A stretch of 37,128 bases of DNA from an uncultured Lachnospiraceae bacterium (lineage in GTDB: Bacteria; Bacillota; Clostridia; Lachnospirales; Lachnospiraceae). Below are positions 9,346 to 17,098 of the stretch, piece after piece. Under the pieces are notes generated by a model that worked only from the letters and a program-made list of their open reading frames with translations, was not told where the DNA came from and ran no database searches. Position numbers and translations under genes: made by a program. Every line of letters starts with the position of its first letter. Position 1 is the first letter of the stretch. Location of the stretch: the NCBI GenBank assembly GCA_910579645.1, contig CAJTVK010000031.1, positions 1-37,128 on the forward strand, in the 5' to 3' direction.

Positions 9346-9680
9346 AGCCGATTTGAGATAACCTGTGCTACCGCACGGGAAAGAAAAATTTTGAGAAAAT
9401 GTAGATTGGCAGGGAAGGGGGAAGTGGTGGCAGTGGGCAAGGGCAGCGAAGACGCGCTTGCGTAAGAGCGCTCCCGGAGCGAAGCGGCGGGATACGGTAT
9501 GTGCGGAGGAACGGAGCGCATTCCGTAAGCGACTGGGTGGGGAAAGCGTGGATAGCTGCACGATGGAGCGGAATGGTGCAGCCAAAGAAAGCATAGCGAG
9601 AGCAAAGCAGGGATATTAAAATAGGGAAACTGGAAATATTGGGGAATTTAAATAAGGTAGTCATTTTCTTGAAATGCTGT
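9346..9680. other. Non-coding GC-rich stretch, no credible gene
   Basis: No reading frame here has a ribosome site or recognisable product. A small hairpin (9362-9379) and short repeated GCGAAGCG- and GGAGCG-like words occur around 9450-9560, and the DNA turns A/T-rich from about 9615. It separates the mobilisation region from the B12 cluster and may hold the cargo junction. Confidence 0.4.
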
Positions 9681-9681
9681 C

Positions 9682-9711
9682 TTGTTTTTATGATATTGGA
9701 TTTGATACAAT
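9682..9711 (+). promoter_or_regulatory. Candidate promoter for the adenosyltransferase gene
   Basis: TTGTTT (9682-9687) and TACAAT (9706-9711) are separated by 18 bases in an A/T-rich stretch 36 bases ahead of the adenosyltransferase start. No B12-box motif is visible here, so this unit seems not to be riboswitch-controlled. Confidence 0.4.
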
Positions 9712-9746
9712 GTAAATCATAAAAATATGAGAAAGGCAGAAACAGC

Positions 9747-10274
9747 ATGGTGCATTTATATACAGGAGAGGGAAAAGGGAAGACCAGCGCGGCAATCGGG
9801 ATTTGTATACGGGCGGCGGGATGGAACAGGCAGATTTGTTTTGCGCAGTTTATGAAGGGAAATGATACGGGAGAGGTGCATGTGCTTGAAAGTTTGCCCG
9901 CTGTGACAGTTCTGCGGAGCAGGAAGAATTTCGGTTTTTATCATTCCATGTCCGGGGACGATAAAGCAGAGCTTACGGATATCCATAATGAAATTCTGGA
10001 CAGGATTTTGGAAATTGCAGAAAGCGGTAAGTGTGATATGATTATTCTGGATGAAGTGACGTACCCGGTAAAATGGAATTTACTGGATATGGAAAAGCTG
10101 CAAAGGCTTCTGGAGATGGGGAAAGGAGAGTCGGCAGGGAAGATGGAACTGGTGCTGACCGGCCGGGGCGCGGAGGATGTTTTGTCAGATGCTGCCGATT
10201 ATATTACGGAGATGGTATGTGTGCGCCACCCTTTTGAAAAAGGGGTGAAGGCGCGAAAAGGGATTGAATTTTAG
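9747..10274 (+). CDS. cobA: Cob(I)yrinic acid a,c-diamide adenosyltransferase (CobA/BtuR type)
   Basis: The protein has 175 residues, the usual family length. It transfers the 5'-deoxyadenosyl group of ATP to the cobalt of reduced corrinoids. Seen directly: an N-terminal P-loop GEGKGKTS (7-14), the FAQFMKG segment, a Walker-B-like CDMIILDEVTY block, LTGRGA, and the C-terminal VRHPFEKGVKARKGIEF tail. AAAGG precedes the ATG at about nine bases. It is separated from the main B12 operon by one gene and the riboswitch, so it has its own promoter and would be expressed regardless of B12 level. Symbol follows CobA of enteric bacteria (the adenosyltransferase), not the uroporphyrinogen methyltransferase also called CobA. 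Confidence 0.93.
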   Translation: MVHLYTGEGKGKTSAAIGICIRAAGWNRQICFAQFMKGNDTGEVHVLESLPAVTVLRSRKNFGFYHSMSGDDKAELTDIHNEILDRILEIAESGKCDMIILDEVTYPVKWNLLDMEKLQRLLEMGKGESAGKMELVLTGRGAEDVLSDAADYITEMVCVRHPFEKGVKARKGIEF

Positions 10275-10282
10275 CGGTTAAG

Positions 10283-10993
10283 ATGGAAAGGAGTATGGCG
10301 GCAGAGATGGCGGCTTTTTTTACAGAACTGCTGGATGGCTTTTTGAAGGCAGACTTTTTGAAGATGGTGCATAAGAAATTTCATTATGGGGAGGAGCAGT
10401 TGGAAACTCTGATGGCTGTTGCTAGGGAAATGCTGCCGGTTATACATGAGGAGGCTTTCTGGGAAAGAGGAGTGGAACACAGTTACGGGGGAGCGCAGGG
10501 AGAACCTGGCATGGTCTGTGAAGAGGTTGTGATGTCTTTGGGGAAGGGATTGGATGACCTGCAGGAAAATTACAGCAGGAAAGGAATGCTGTTGGAAAGT
10601 TATATGCTGGAGACTTTAGCCAGTGAATTATTATTGCGGGGTTACAGCGCTTATAACCGATATGTCAGGATGGAAGGGAAATGGCATGTGGCAAGGTATC
10701 ATTTCCCCGGGAGTGAGGAAAAATTTCCTTTGGAAATATTGCCGGATATATTAGGGAAATTGAGTGACAAGGTAAAATGTAATAGCTGCTTTTACATGAA
10801 TCCAAAAAAAAGTGTGGCTTTTGTGGCCGAACTGACACAGGATATGGCAGTCCATTGTGAGGGCATCTGTATAGGATGCGACAGGAAAAATTGCCCCAAT
10901 AAGATAGCGGAGAACCCGGCAGAAAGTCGCCTGATGGCAAAGGCGGATATACCATTGAACTATGGATATGGCAGGATTTTTGGGAAAATCTAG
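10283..10993 (+). CDS. MetH activation-domain-like protein with C-terminal cysteine cluster
   Basis: The protein has 236 residues and no signal peptide. The middle and end resemble the reactivation domain of B12-dependent methionine synthase and its stand-alone relatives: a helix with ESYMLETLASELL (about 112-124), RYHFPGSEEKFPLE (about 138-151), then PKKSVAF. The family normally reads R-PGYGD and P-KSVS at these points. Cysteines C166, C169 and C192-x3-C196-x2-C199-x4-C204 could bind an Fe-S cluster. This suggests a role in reactivating or handling corrinoid cofactors. No methionine synthase is nearby. The start is uncertain: ATG codons at 10283, 10295 and 10307 are in frame, and AAGGAG at 10288-10293 sits poorly for all three. 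It lies eight bases after cobA. Confidence 0.55.
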   Translation: MERSMAAEMAAFFTELLDGFLKADFLKMVHKKFHYGEEQLETLMAVAREMLPVIHEEAFWERGVEHSYGGAQGEPGMVCEEVVMSLGKGLDDLQENYSRKGMLLESYMLETLASELLLRGYSAYNRYVRMEGKWHVARYHFPGSEEKFPLEILPDILGKLSDKVKCNSCFYMNPKKSVAFVAELTQDMAVHCEGICIGCDRKNCPNKIAENPAESRLMAKADIPLNYGYGRIFGKI

Positions 10994-11072
10994 GGGAACT
11001 ATGCGGTTAAGGTATTTTATTGTAACGGAAAGCAGTCGCTGTCATCTGGCAGCAAAGAGCCCAAAACCATAT

Positions 11073-11100
11073 TTGACATATATATAAAATATGCTATACT
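11073..11100 (+). promoter_or_regulatory. Sigma70-type promoter of the cobalamin operon
   Basis: A perfect TTGACA (11073-11078), a 16-base spacer and TATACT (11095-11100) preceded by TGC (an extended -10) lie directly upstream of the riboswitch. Transcription should begin near 11106. Confidence 0.8.
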
Positions 11101-11120
11101 TTATAGAAATTGAATAAATA

Positions 11121-11358
11121 ACGTTCAGGTGTCAGGACAATGCAGTATTCATATATGCAATACGCATAGCATGTGTTTAGGCATTGGTTCTGGTGAAAAG
11201 GGAAACAGGTGCAAATCCTGTACGAACTCGTCACCGTAATCAGGGAGCAGAAGCCGATATGTCACTGGATGGCAAAGAGAAATTGATCCGGGAAGACGGC
11301 GGATGCGCTGGTTTGTTTACAAACCTCGATCTTTAAGCCGGGAGACCTGCCTGAATGT
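11121..11358 (+). promoter_or_regulatory. Cobalamin (adenosylcobalamin-type) riboswitch
   Basis: The core matches the B12 element: GGGAAACAGGTGCAAATCCTG (11210-11220 region), then CGTCACCGTAA, CCGGGAAG, and the 3' box AAGCCGGGAGACCTGCC. The closing P1 helix pairs TTCAGG (11124-11129) with CCTGAA (11350-11355). It sits between a strong promoter and cbiK, so it should repress the whole downstream operon when B12 is plentiful. Confidence 0.92.
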
Positions 11359-11409
11359 TGTACGGAAACGTTTGTTTCAGGCCACGAGTAATTGGTTGTA
11401 CGTTTGAAC

Positions 11410-11444
11410 TTGCAGAAAGCGTCTTTGCGTTCTGCAGGCTTTTT
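11410..11444 (+). terminator. Intrinsic terminator 1, likely riboswitch expression platform
   Basis: GCAGAA (11412-11417) pairs with TTCTGC (11430-11435), extended inward by GC/GC, and is followed by a T-run at 11440-11444. It starts 50 bases after the aptamer, where a B12-controlled terminator is expected. Confidence 0.65.
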
Positions 11445-11490
11445 AGCATAAGGATGTCGCGCGAAGCGTGTCATCCGTTGTTTGTGTACA

Positions 11491-11536
11491 AATCCTTTAC
11501 CATAGCAGTGGCCAGGCCATGGTAAGGGATTTTTTT
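11491..11536 (+). terminator. Intrinsic terminator 2 ahead of cbiK
   Basis: A 13-base-pair stem with one G-U (11491-11503 with 11519-11531) closes a 15-base loop and is followed directly by a T-run. It is stronger than the first hairpin and lies just 48 bases before the cbiK start, so antitermination is needed for operon expression. Confidence 0.8.
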
Positions 11537-11583
11537 ATACAATAAAATTCTGCGAAAAGCAGAGAGAAAAGAGGAGAATGGAA

Positions 11584-12885
11584 ATGAAAAGGAAATTAGT
11601 TGCTGGTTTATTGATTGGAGTAATGACCTGCTCTCTGGTTCTGACAGGGTGTTCCGGGGATAGTCCGGCTTCAACGGCAAATGTGTCGGAGAGCGAGGGC
11701 GCAGAGGCGCAGCCGGAAACAGAAAATGCGCAGCCGGAAGCGGAAAGTGAGCCGGAGCAGACAGAGGCGGCAGACGGGGAGAGTGGAGCAGGGGCAGAAA
11801 GCGGCGCTGACACCGACCAGGCGGCAGCCGATGAGGTGGCGGATTTGATTGACGCAATTTATGTTCAGACAAGGACAGATGAGACGGACGGGCAGTGTGC
11901 CAGGGCAAAGGAGGCATGGGACGCGCTGACAGATACCCAGAAGGAAATGGTGGAAGGTGAAAATGCCGACCCGGATTATTTTGGCAGGGATACCGGTGAC
12001 GCATCGAAGGATGACCCCCGCAATCAGGACGAGATTGGGGAGAATGAGATTCTGGTGGTCAGCTTCGGAACTTCTTTTAATGACAGCCGCGTGGCTGATA
12101 TTAAGGGAATTGAAGACGCCATACAGGAGGCGAACCCGGACTGGTCCGTGCGAAGGGCATTTACCGCACAGATTATCATTAACCATGTGCAGGCACGGGA
12201 TAATGAGTTTATCGACAACATGGATCAGGCACTGGAACGCGCGGCCCAAAATGGGGTGAAGAATCTGGTGGTGCAGCCTACCCATCTGATGCACGGTGCG
12301 GAATATGATGAATTGATGGAATCGGTGGAAGCTTATCAGGATAAATTTGAGACGGTAAAGATTGCGGAGCCCTTGCTTGGCGATGTTGGCGCAGATGCCT
12401 CAGTTGTCAATGAGGATAAGGCAGCGGTAGCGGATGCGATTCTCGCGGCAGCTGTGGCGGATGCGGGCTATGGAAGTCTGGCAGAGGCACAGGAAGATGA
12501 CACGGCATTCGTGTTTTTAGGACATGGCACTTACCATACAGCAAAGGTAAGTTACAGCCAGATGCAGACGCAATTGACGGACATCGGCTGTGTTAATGCT
12601 TTTGTCGGAACAGTGGAAGGCGACCCGGAAGAAACCGCTTGTGAGACAGTGATGGAGGCAATTGCCAAGGCCGGCTATACGAAGGTGGTTCTGCGCCCGC
12701 TGATGGTAGTAGCAGGCGACCATGCAAACAATGACATGGCAGGAGAGGATGAAGATTCATGGATGAGTACGTTCAAAGCATCTGGTAAATTTGAAAGTGT
12801 GGACGCGCAGATCAGCGGACTTGGTTCGATTCCTGCAATTCAGGAATTGTATGTACAGCATACAAAGGATGCGATGGAGCAGTGA
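11584..12885 (+). CDS. cbiK: Sirohydrochlorin cobaltochelatase CbiK, lipoprotein form
   Basis: The protein has 433 residues from the ATG at 11584, chosen because GAGGAG ends seven bases before it; the ATG at 11578 is only one base away. It carries a lipoprotein signal ending LVLTG-C23, then an acidic linker (about 25-75) and a small helical segment. The chelatase domain starts at EILVVSFGTSF (about 150). Metal-site histidines are present: H314 and H318 in GHGTYHTA and H380 in VVAGDHANND, and a conserved glutamate lies in HLMHGAEYDE. CbiK inserts Co2+ into sirohydrochlorin in the anaerobic route. Membrane anchoring outside the cell is odd for a biosynthetic enzyme and suggests a role in handling external metal or tetrapyrrole for the ABC transporter that follows. 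Confidence 0.9.
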   Translation: MKRKLVAGLLIGVMTCSLVLTGCSGDSPASTANVSESEGAEAQPETENAQPEAESEPEQTEAADGESGAGAESGADTDQAAADEVADLIDAIYVQTRTDETDGQCARAKEAWDALTDTQKEMVEGENADPDYFGRDTGDASKDDPRNQDEIGENEILVVSFGTSFNDSRVADIKGIEDAIQEANPDWSVRRAFTAQIIINHVQARDNEFIDNMDQALERAAQNGVKNLVVQPTHLMHGAEYDELMESVEAYQDKFETVKIAEPLLGDVGADASVVNEDKAAVADAILAAAVADAGYGSLAEAQEDDTAFVFLGHGTYHTAKVSYSQMQTQLTDIGCVNAFVGTVEGDPEETACETVMEAIAKAGYTKVVLRPLMVVAGDHANNDMAGEDEDSWMSTFKASGKFESVDAQISGLGSIPAIQELYVQHTKDAMEQ

Positions 12886-12985
12886 CGGAGAAGGCATGGC
12901 TCAGCAGACGGGGATAAAAGGCGGCAGTGAAGGTATCCGACTGCTGTAGAGAAATGCTCTGGAAAAGTTGAAAGAGGAGTTATTA

Positions 12986-13948
12986 ATGAAAAAAAGCAGA
13001 ATTTTAACCATAAGTGTACTTCTGTGTGCAGCGCTGTTTTCAGGCTGTACACAGAAAGGTAATATGCAGGAAGAGACTTTAGCGGACGCATCGGTTCCCG
13101 CCGCGGAAAAGGAAGCAGGGACAGCGGAGGATAACAGGGAAGCAGAGACGGAAAAGGAGCCGGAGGATATTTCCGAAGATGTAATGCCGCAGACTGATGA
13201 GAGAGGAACGCAGGCAGCCTGCCTGCCGGACGGTATGTACACAGCGGAATTTCAAACAGACAGCAGCATGTTTCATGTAAGCGAAGCCTGCGATGGAAAA
13301 GGTACGCTGACAGTGGAAAACGGGGAGATGACGCTTCATGTCTCCCTGGGTTCCAAAAAGATTTTAAATCTTTATCCCGGAACCGCTGAGGATGCCGCCA
13401 AGGAGGGGGCAGAGCTTTTAATGCCTACAGAGGATACTGTTACTTACAGTGACGGCCTGACGGAAGAGGTATACGGTTTTGATGTGCCGGTTCCCGTATT
13501 GGAGGAAGAATTTGATCTGGCATTAATCGGAACAAAGGGGAAATGGTATGACCATAAAGTCAGTGTTTCTAAGCCGGAGCCTTTGGATAATGACGGGCAG
13601 ACAAAAGCCGGGGATGTGGGCAGTCTTGAGGATGGCTCTTATATGGTGGAGCTTACTTTTGAGGGCGGAAGCGGGAAAGCAACGGTTTTATCCCCAGCAG
13701 CGCTTACCGTGAAAGAGGGAGCGGTGAGCGCAACTCTTATATGGAGCAGTTCCAATTATGATTATATGATTGTGGGCGGAGAAAAGTATCTGCCGGTCAA
13801 CACAGAGGGCAATTCTGTATTTGAGGTTCCGGTTTTGGAATTTGACAATCCCATGGATGTGATTGGCGATACTGTGGCTATGAGCAAACCCCATGAGGTG
13901 GAGTATACAATCACCTTTCATTCAGATACGGTAAAGCCTGCGGAATGA
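12986..13948 (+). CDS. Surface lipoprotein with two related beta-rich domains, possibly NEAT-like
   Basis: The protein has 320 residues from the ATG at 12986, six bases after AGAGGAG; an in-frame TTG at 12968 lies ahead of that ribosome site and is rejected. A lipoprotein signal ends at FSG-C21, followed by an acidic linker to about residue 75. Two repeats start with DGMYTAEF (about 81) and DGSYMVEL (about 216). The second continues through GGSGKATV, a W-SSSNYDYM strand and GEKYLPVN. The pattern suggests a NEAT-like or related beta sandwich that binds a metal or tetrapyrrole, but I cannot name the family with certainty. It lies between the lipoprotein CbiK and the ABC solute-binding protein (13 bases), which points to ligand capture. 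Confidence 0.6.
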   Translation: MKKSRILTISVLLCAALFSGCTQKGNMQEETLADASVPAAEKEAGTAEDNREAETEKEPEDISEDVMPQTDERGTQAACLPDGMYTAEFQTDSSMFHVSEACDGKGTLTVENGEMTLHVSLGSKKILNLYPGTAEDAAKEGAELLMPTEDTVTYSDGLTEEVYGFDVPVPVLEEEFDLALIGTKGKWYDHKVSVSKPEPLDNDGQTKAGDVGSLEDGSYMVELTFEGGSGKATVLSPAALTVKEGAVSATLIWSSSNYDYMIVGGEKYLPVNTEGNSVFEVPVLEFDNPMDVIGDTVAMSKPHEVEYTITFHSDTVKPAE

Positions 13949-13961
13949 GAGGTAGGGGGAT

Positions 13962-15170
13962 ATGAAGGGAAAAAAGAAGATTATCATAATCAGTCTGCTT
14001 TTTACAGGACTATCGTGGCTGTATGGCTGCGGCAGTCCTTCTTCTGATTTGGATGTAGGAGCAGGCGGGCAGACGCAGGCAGAGTCCGCCGAAGCGGAAA
14101 AGACAGAAGAACAGGCAGAGGCAGGGCTTGTGTATGAAAGCAGCATGGAGCTTTGTTATGCGGAGAACTTCATGGTAGATTACTACGAGGGCGGCTATAC
14201 TATGCTGACCACAACCATGGATGGGGAGCGATTTTTGATCGTGCCGGAAAATGGAGGGATACCGGGAGGGCTGGAGGAAGATATCACGGTGCTTTACCGT
14301 CCGGTTCAGGATATTTATCTGGTTGCCTCTTCCGCCATGGATATGTTTGCCCAGTTAGGCAGCATGGATGCGATAGCATTTTCAGGGCAGAAGGAAGATG
14401 GGTGGTACATAGAAGCGGCAAGGGAATCCATGGCAAATGGCGATATTGTGTATGCAGGCAAGTATAACAGGCCGGATTATGAGCTGATCGTGTCTAAGGG
14501 GTGTTCCCTTGCAGTGGAGAACATGATGATTTCCCATTCCCCGGAGGTGATAGAAAAACTGGAAGAGTTCGGTATCCCCGCCATGATTGACTATTCCAGC
14601 TATGAATCCCATCCCCTCGGCAGGGTGGAATGGGTGAAATTTTACGGAACGCTGCTGGGAAAGGAAGAGGAGGCAAACCGGATATTCGAGAAGCAGCGGG
14701 AAATTCTTGAAAGGGTAAGTGAGGATGAGAAAACGGACAAGACAGTTGCTTTCTTTTTCATCACTTCCAATGGTCTGGTGCAGGTGAGGGAATCCGGGGA
14801 CTATATTCCGAAGGTAATAGAGCTTGCCGGGGGCAGATATATCTTTGAGGATCTGGGCAGCCCGGATACAAAGCGCTCTACCGTGAACATGCAGGTAGAG
14901 GAGTTTTACAACGATGCAAAGGATGCGGATTTTCTGATTTACAACAGTTCCATTGACGGCGGGGTTTCAAGTGTGGAGGAATTACTGGATAAATGCGGGC
15001 CTTTAGCTGATTTCAAGGCGGTCAGGGAAGGGAACGTGTGGTGTACCACAAATGATATGTACCAGCAGTCTTTATCCATCGGGTATTTGATGGAGGATAT
15101 TCACGGTATGCTCCGGGGAAAAGAGGATGGGATGCACTATCTGTTTCCCCTTTCAAAATTGGCGCAGTGA
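13962..15170 (+). CDS. ABC transporter solute-binding lipoprotein (BtuF/FepB family)
   Basis: The protein has 402 residues. The signal peptide ends at WLYG-C23, so it is anchored to the outer face of the membrane. Residues from about 95 on match the iron-siderophore/cobalamin binding fold: VLYRPVQDIYLVASSAMDMFAQLG, an IVSKGCSLAV segment, a long backbone helix around WVKFYGTLLGKEEEANRIF and a late FLIYNSSIDGG block. Ligand cannot be read from sequence; in this setting corrinoid, cobalt chelate or haem are all possible. A GGGGG-rich site precedes the ATG. The permease follows after 97 bases. Confidence 0.85.
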   Translation: MKGKKKIIIISLLFTGLSWLYGCGSPSSDLDVGAGGQTQAESAEAEKTEEQAEAGLVYESSMELCYAENFMVDYYEGGYTMLTTTMDGERFLIVPENGGIPGGLEEDITVLYRPVQDIYLVASSAMDMFAQLGSMDAIAFSGQKEDGWYIEAARESMANGDIVYAGKYNRPDYELIVSKGCSLAVENMMISHSPEVIEKLEEFGIPAMIDYSSYESHPLGRVEWVKFYGTLLGKEEEANRIFEKQREILERVSEDEKTDKTVAFFFITSNGLVQVRESGDYIPKVIELAGGRYIFEDLGSPDTKRSTVNMQVEEFYNDAKDADFLIYNSSIDGGVSSVEELLDKCGPLADFKAVREGNVWCTTNDMYQQSLSIGYLMEDIHGMLRGKEDGMHYLFPLSKLAQ

Positions 15171-15267
15171 ATGCAAAAACAAAGATTGTTGTCGCTCATT
15201 ATAAAACCGGGAAAAGGAAATATCGGGAAAAAGGGAGACGCATGGAGGAAAGGGCGGTGATAAACAT

Positions 15268-16308
15268 ATGAGGGATAAGAGGGAACACAGGTGTCTGTTG
15301 GCATATATTTTACTTGCGCTGGGGGTTTTGGGTCTTTTTATCCTGAATGTCTGTATTGGCAGCGTGGGGATTCCTTTATCGGAGATTGCAGGGGCATTTA
15401 CAGGGCGGGAGGGCGATGGAACATCGGCAAGGATTCTGTGGGATATCAGGCTGCCCAGGGCGGCGGCCGGACTGCTGCTTGGCGGGGCGCTTTCCCTTTC
15501 CGGTTATCTTTTGCAGACTTTTTTTAACAATCCCATTGCCGGACCTTTTGTACTTGGTATTTCCTCCGGGGCAAAGATGGCGGTGGCGCTTGTGATGGTA
15601 TTTTTTATGAGATGGCAGCTTCTCCAAGGAAGGGAGGTCAGGGTTACTTCGGCATTTATGATACTGGCAGCGTTTCTGGGGGCAATGTTGTCCATGGGGT
15701 TTGTGCTTATGATGTCACGGAAGGTCAGCCATATGTCCATGCTGGTAGTCAGCGGGGTAATGATCGGCTATATCTGTTCGGCAGTTACGGAGCTGGTGGT
15801 TACTTTTGCAAGTGACGCCCAGATTGTCAATCTCCATAACTGGTCGAGGGGAAGCTTTTCGGGTATGACCTGGGAGAATGTACAGGTCATGGCTGTGGTG
15901 ACAGTTCCTGCTTTTGCGGCGGTGTTTCTGTTGTCAAAGCCTCTTTCAGCATATCGGCTGGGGGAAATCTATGCCCGGAACATGGGGGTAAACCTGAAAT
16001 TTCTGCGGGTATGTCTGGTAATGCTTTCCAGTATCCTGTCTGCATGTGTGGTGGCTTTTGCCGGACCGATTTCTTTTGTGGGGATTGCAACGCCGCATCT
16101 GGTCAGGAAGCTGTCAGGAACAGCGCAGCCGCTTAAGATGATACCGGCCTGTTTTCTGGGAGGGAGTGTTTTCTGCCTGTTCAGTGACTTACTGGCAAGA
16201 ACCCTGCTTGCCCCTACGGAACTTTCTATCAGTACGGTAACGGCGATTTTCGGCGCTCCGGTGGTGCTATGGATTATGTCGGAGCGTAGAAAAGGGAGGG
16301 CGGCATAA
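15268..16308 (+). CDS. ABC transporter permease, FecCD/BtuC family
   Basis: The protein has 346 residues with about ten hydrophobic segments. It carries the family landmarks DIRLPRAAAGLLLGGALSLSG (coupling region, about 53-73), NPIAGPFVLGISSGA, and FAGPISFVGIATPHLVRKL late in the protein. It is the membrane channel that moves the substrate delivered by the upstream binding protein. The ribosome site is weak: GGAGG lies about 20 bases upstream inside a nine-codon mini-ORF (15242-15271) whose TGA overlaps this ATG, so coupling is possible. The stop overlaps the ATPase start by one base. Confidence 0.92.
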   Translation: MRDKREHRCLLAYILLALGVLGLFILNVCIGSVGIPLSEIAGAFTGREGDGTSARILWDIRLPRAAAGLLLGGALSLSGYLLQTFFNNPIAGPFVLGISSGAKMAVALVMVFFMRWQLLQGREVRVTSAFMILAAFLGAMLSMGFVLMMSRKVSHMSMLVVSGVMIGYICSAVTELVVTFASDAQIVNLHNWSRGSFSGMTWENVQVMAVVTVPAFAAVFLLSKPLSAYRLGEIYARNMGVNLKFLRVCLVMLSSILSACVVAFAGPISFVGIATPHLVRKLSGTAQPLKMIPACFLGGSVFCLFSDLLARTLLAPTELSISTVTAIFGAPVVLWIMSERRKGRAA

Positions 16309-17096
16309 TGGAGTATTACTTTCAGACAAGACAGCTCATCGTGGGATATCAGGGGAAACCGCTGGTTAAGCATATAGAGATCGGCCTTAGTAAGGGAGAA
16401 ATTATGACGCTGGTGGGTCCTAACGGTGCGGGAAAGTCTACCCTGCTGAAAAGCATTGCGGGGCAGCTTCGGCTCCTTGGCGGGGCGGTTTTTCTGGATG
16501 GAAAGAATACAGGGCAGATGTCAGGCCGGGAACTTTCCCAAAAGATGGCGGTGGTCTTTACGGAAAAGATGCAGACGGAGTTAATGACTTGTGAGGACGT
16601 GGTAGCTACCGGAAGATATCCGTACACCGGATATTTCGGCATACTGTCTAAGAAGGACCGCGCTCTTGTGGGGGAAGCTATGGAACTGGTTCATGTATCC
16701 GGGATCAGACATCAAGATTTTACGGAGGTCAGCGACGGGCAGAGGCAGAGGGTCATGCTTGCAAGGGCAATCGCTCAGGAACCAGAGGTGATTGTCATGG
16801 ACGAGCCGGTTTCCTTTCTGGATATCCGGCATAAGCTTGAATTTCTTTCTGTACTCCTTGCGCTGCGGGAAAAGAAGGGGCTTACGGTGATTATGTCGCT
16901 GCATGAACTGGAACTGGCTAAAATTGTTTCCGATAAGATTCTGTGCCTTAAGGGGGAATATGTGGAGGGGTATGGTCCGCCGGAGGAGATATTCAGGGGG
17001 GATTTTATAAAAAGTCTTTTTGGACTTTCAGAGGAGAACTTTCAGGGGAATGAAAAGCTCCTTGGGTATCTTGGACGGGTTGGAAGAGGAGAGTAG
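16308..17096 (+). CDS. ABC transporter ATP-binding protein, FecE/BtuD family
   Basis: The protein has 262 residues. Walker A is GPNGAGKST (37-45), the Q-loop region is VVFTEKMQTEL, the signature is VSDGQRQRV, Walker B is VIVMDEPVSFLD, and the switch histidine lies in MSLHELEL. It powers import through the FecCD-type permease. The start is the A of the permease TAA, and cbiP begins two bases after this stop, so transporter and biosynthesis genes share one transcript. Confidence 0.93.
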   Translation: MEYYFQTRQLIVGYQGKPLVKHIEIGLSKGEIMTLVGPNGAGKSTLLKSIAGQLRLLGGAVFLDGKNTGQMSGRELSQKMAVVFTEKMQTELMTCEDVVATGRYPYTGYFGILSKKDRALVGEAMELVHVSGIRHQDFTEVSDGQRQRVMLARAIAQEPEVIVMDEPVSFLDIRHKLEFLSVLLALREKKGLTVIMSLHELELAKIVSDKILCLKGEYVEGYGPPEEIFRGDFIKSLFGLSEENFQGNEKLLGYLGRVGRGE

Positions 17097-17098
17097 CA

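Noticed and set aside
9295..9748. Three overlapping minus-strand reading frames upstream of mobC
   Set aside because: They lack ribosome sites, overlap each other in different frames and give proline/serine-rich translations typical of shadow frames in GC-rich DNA.
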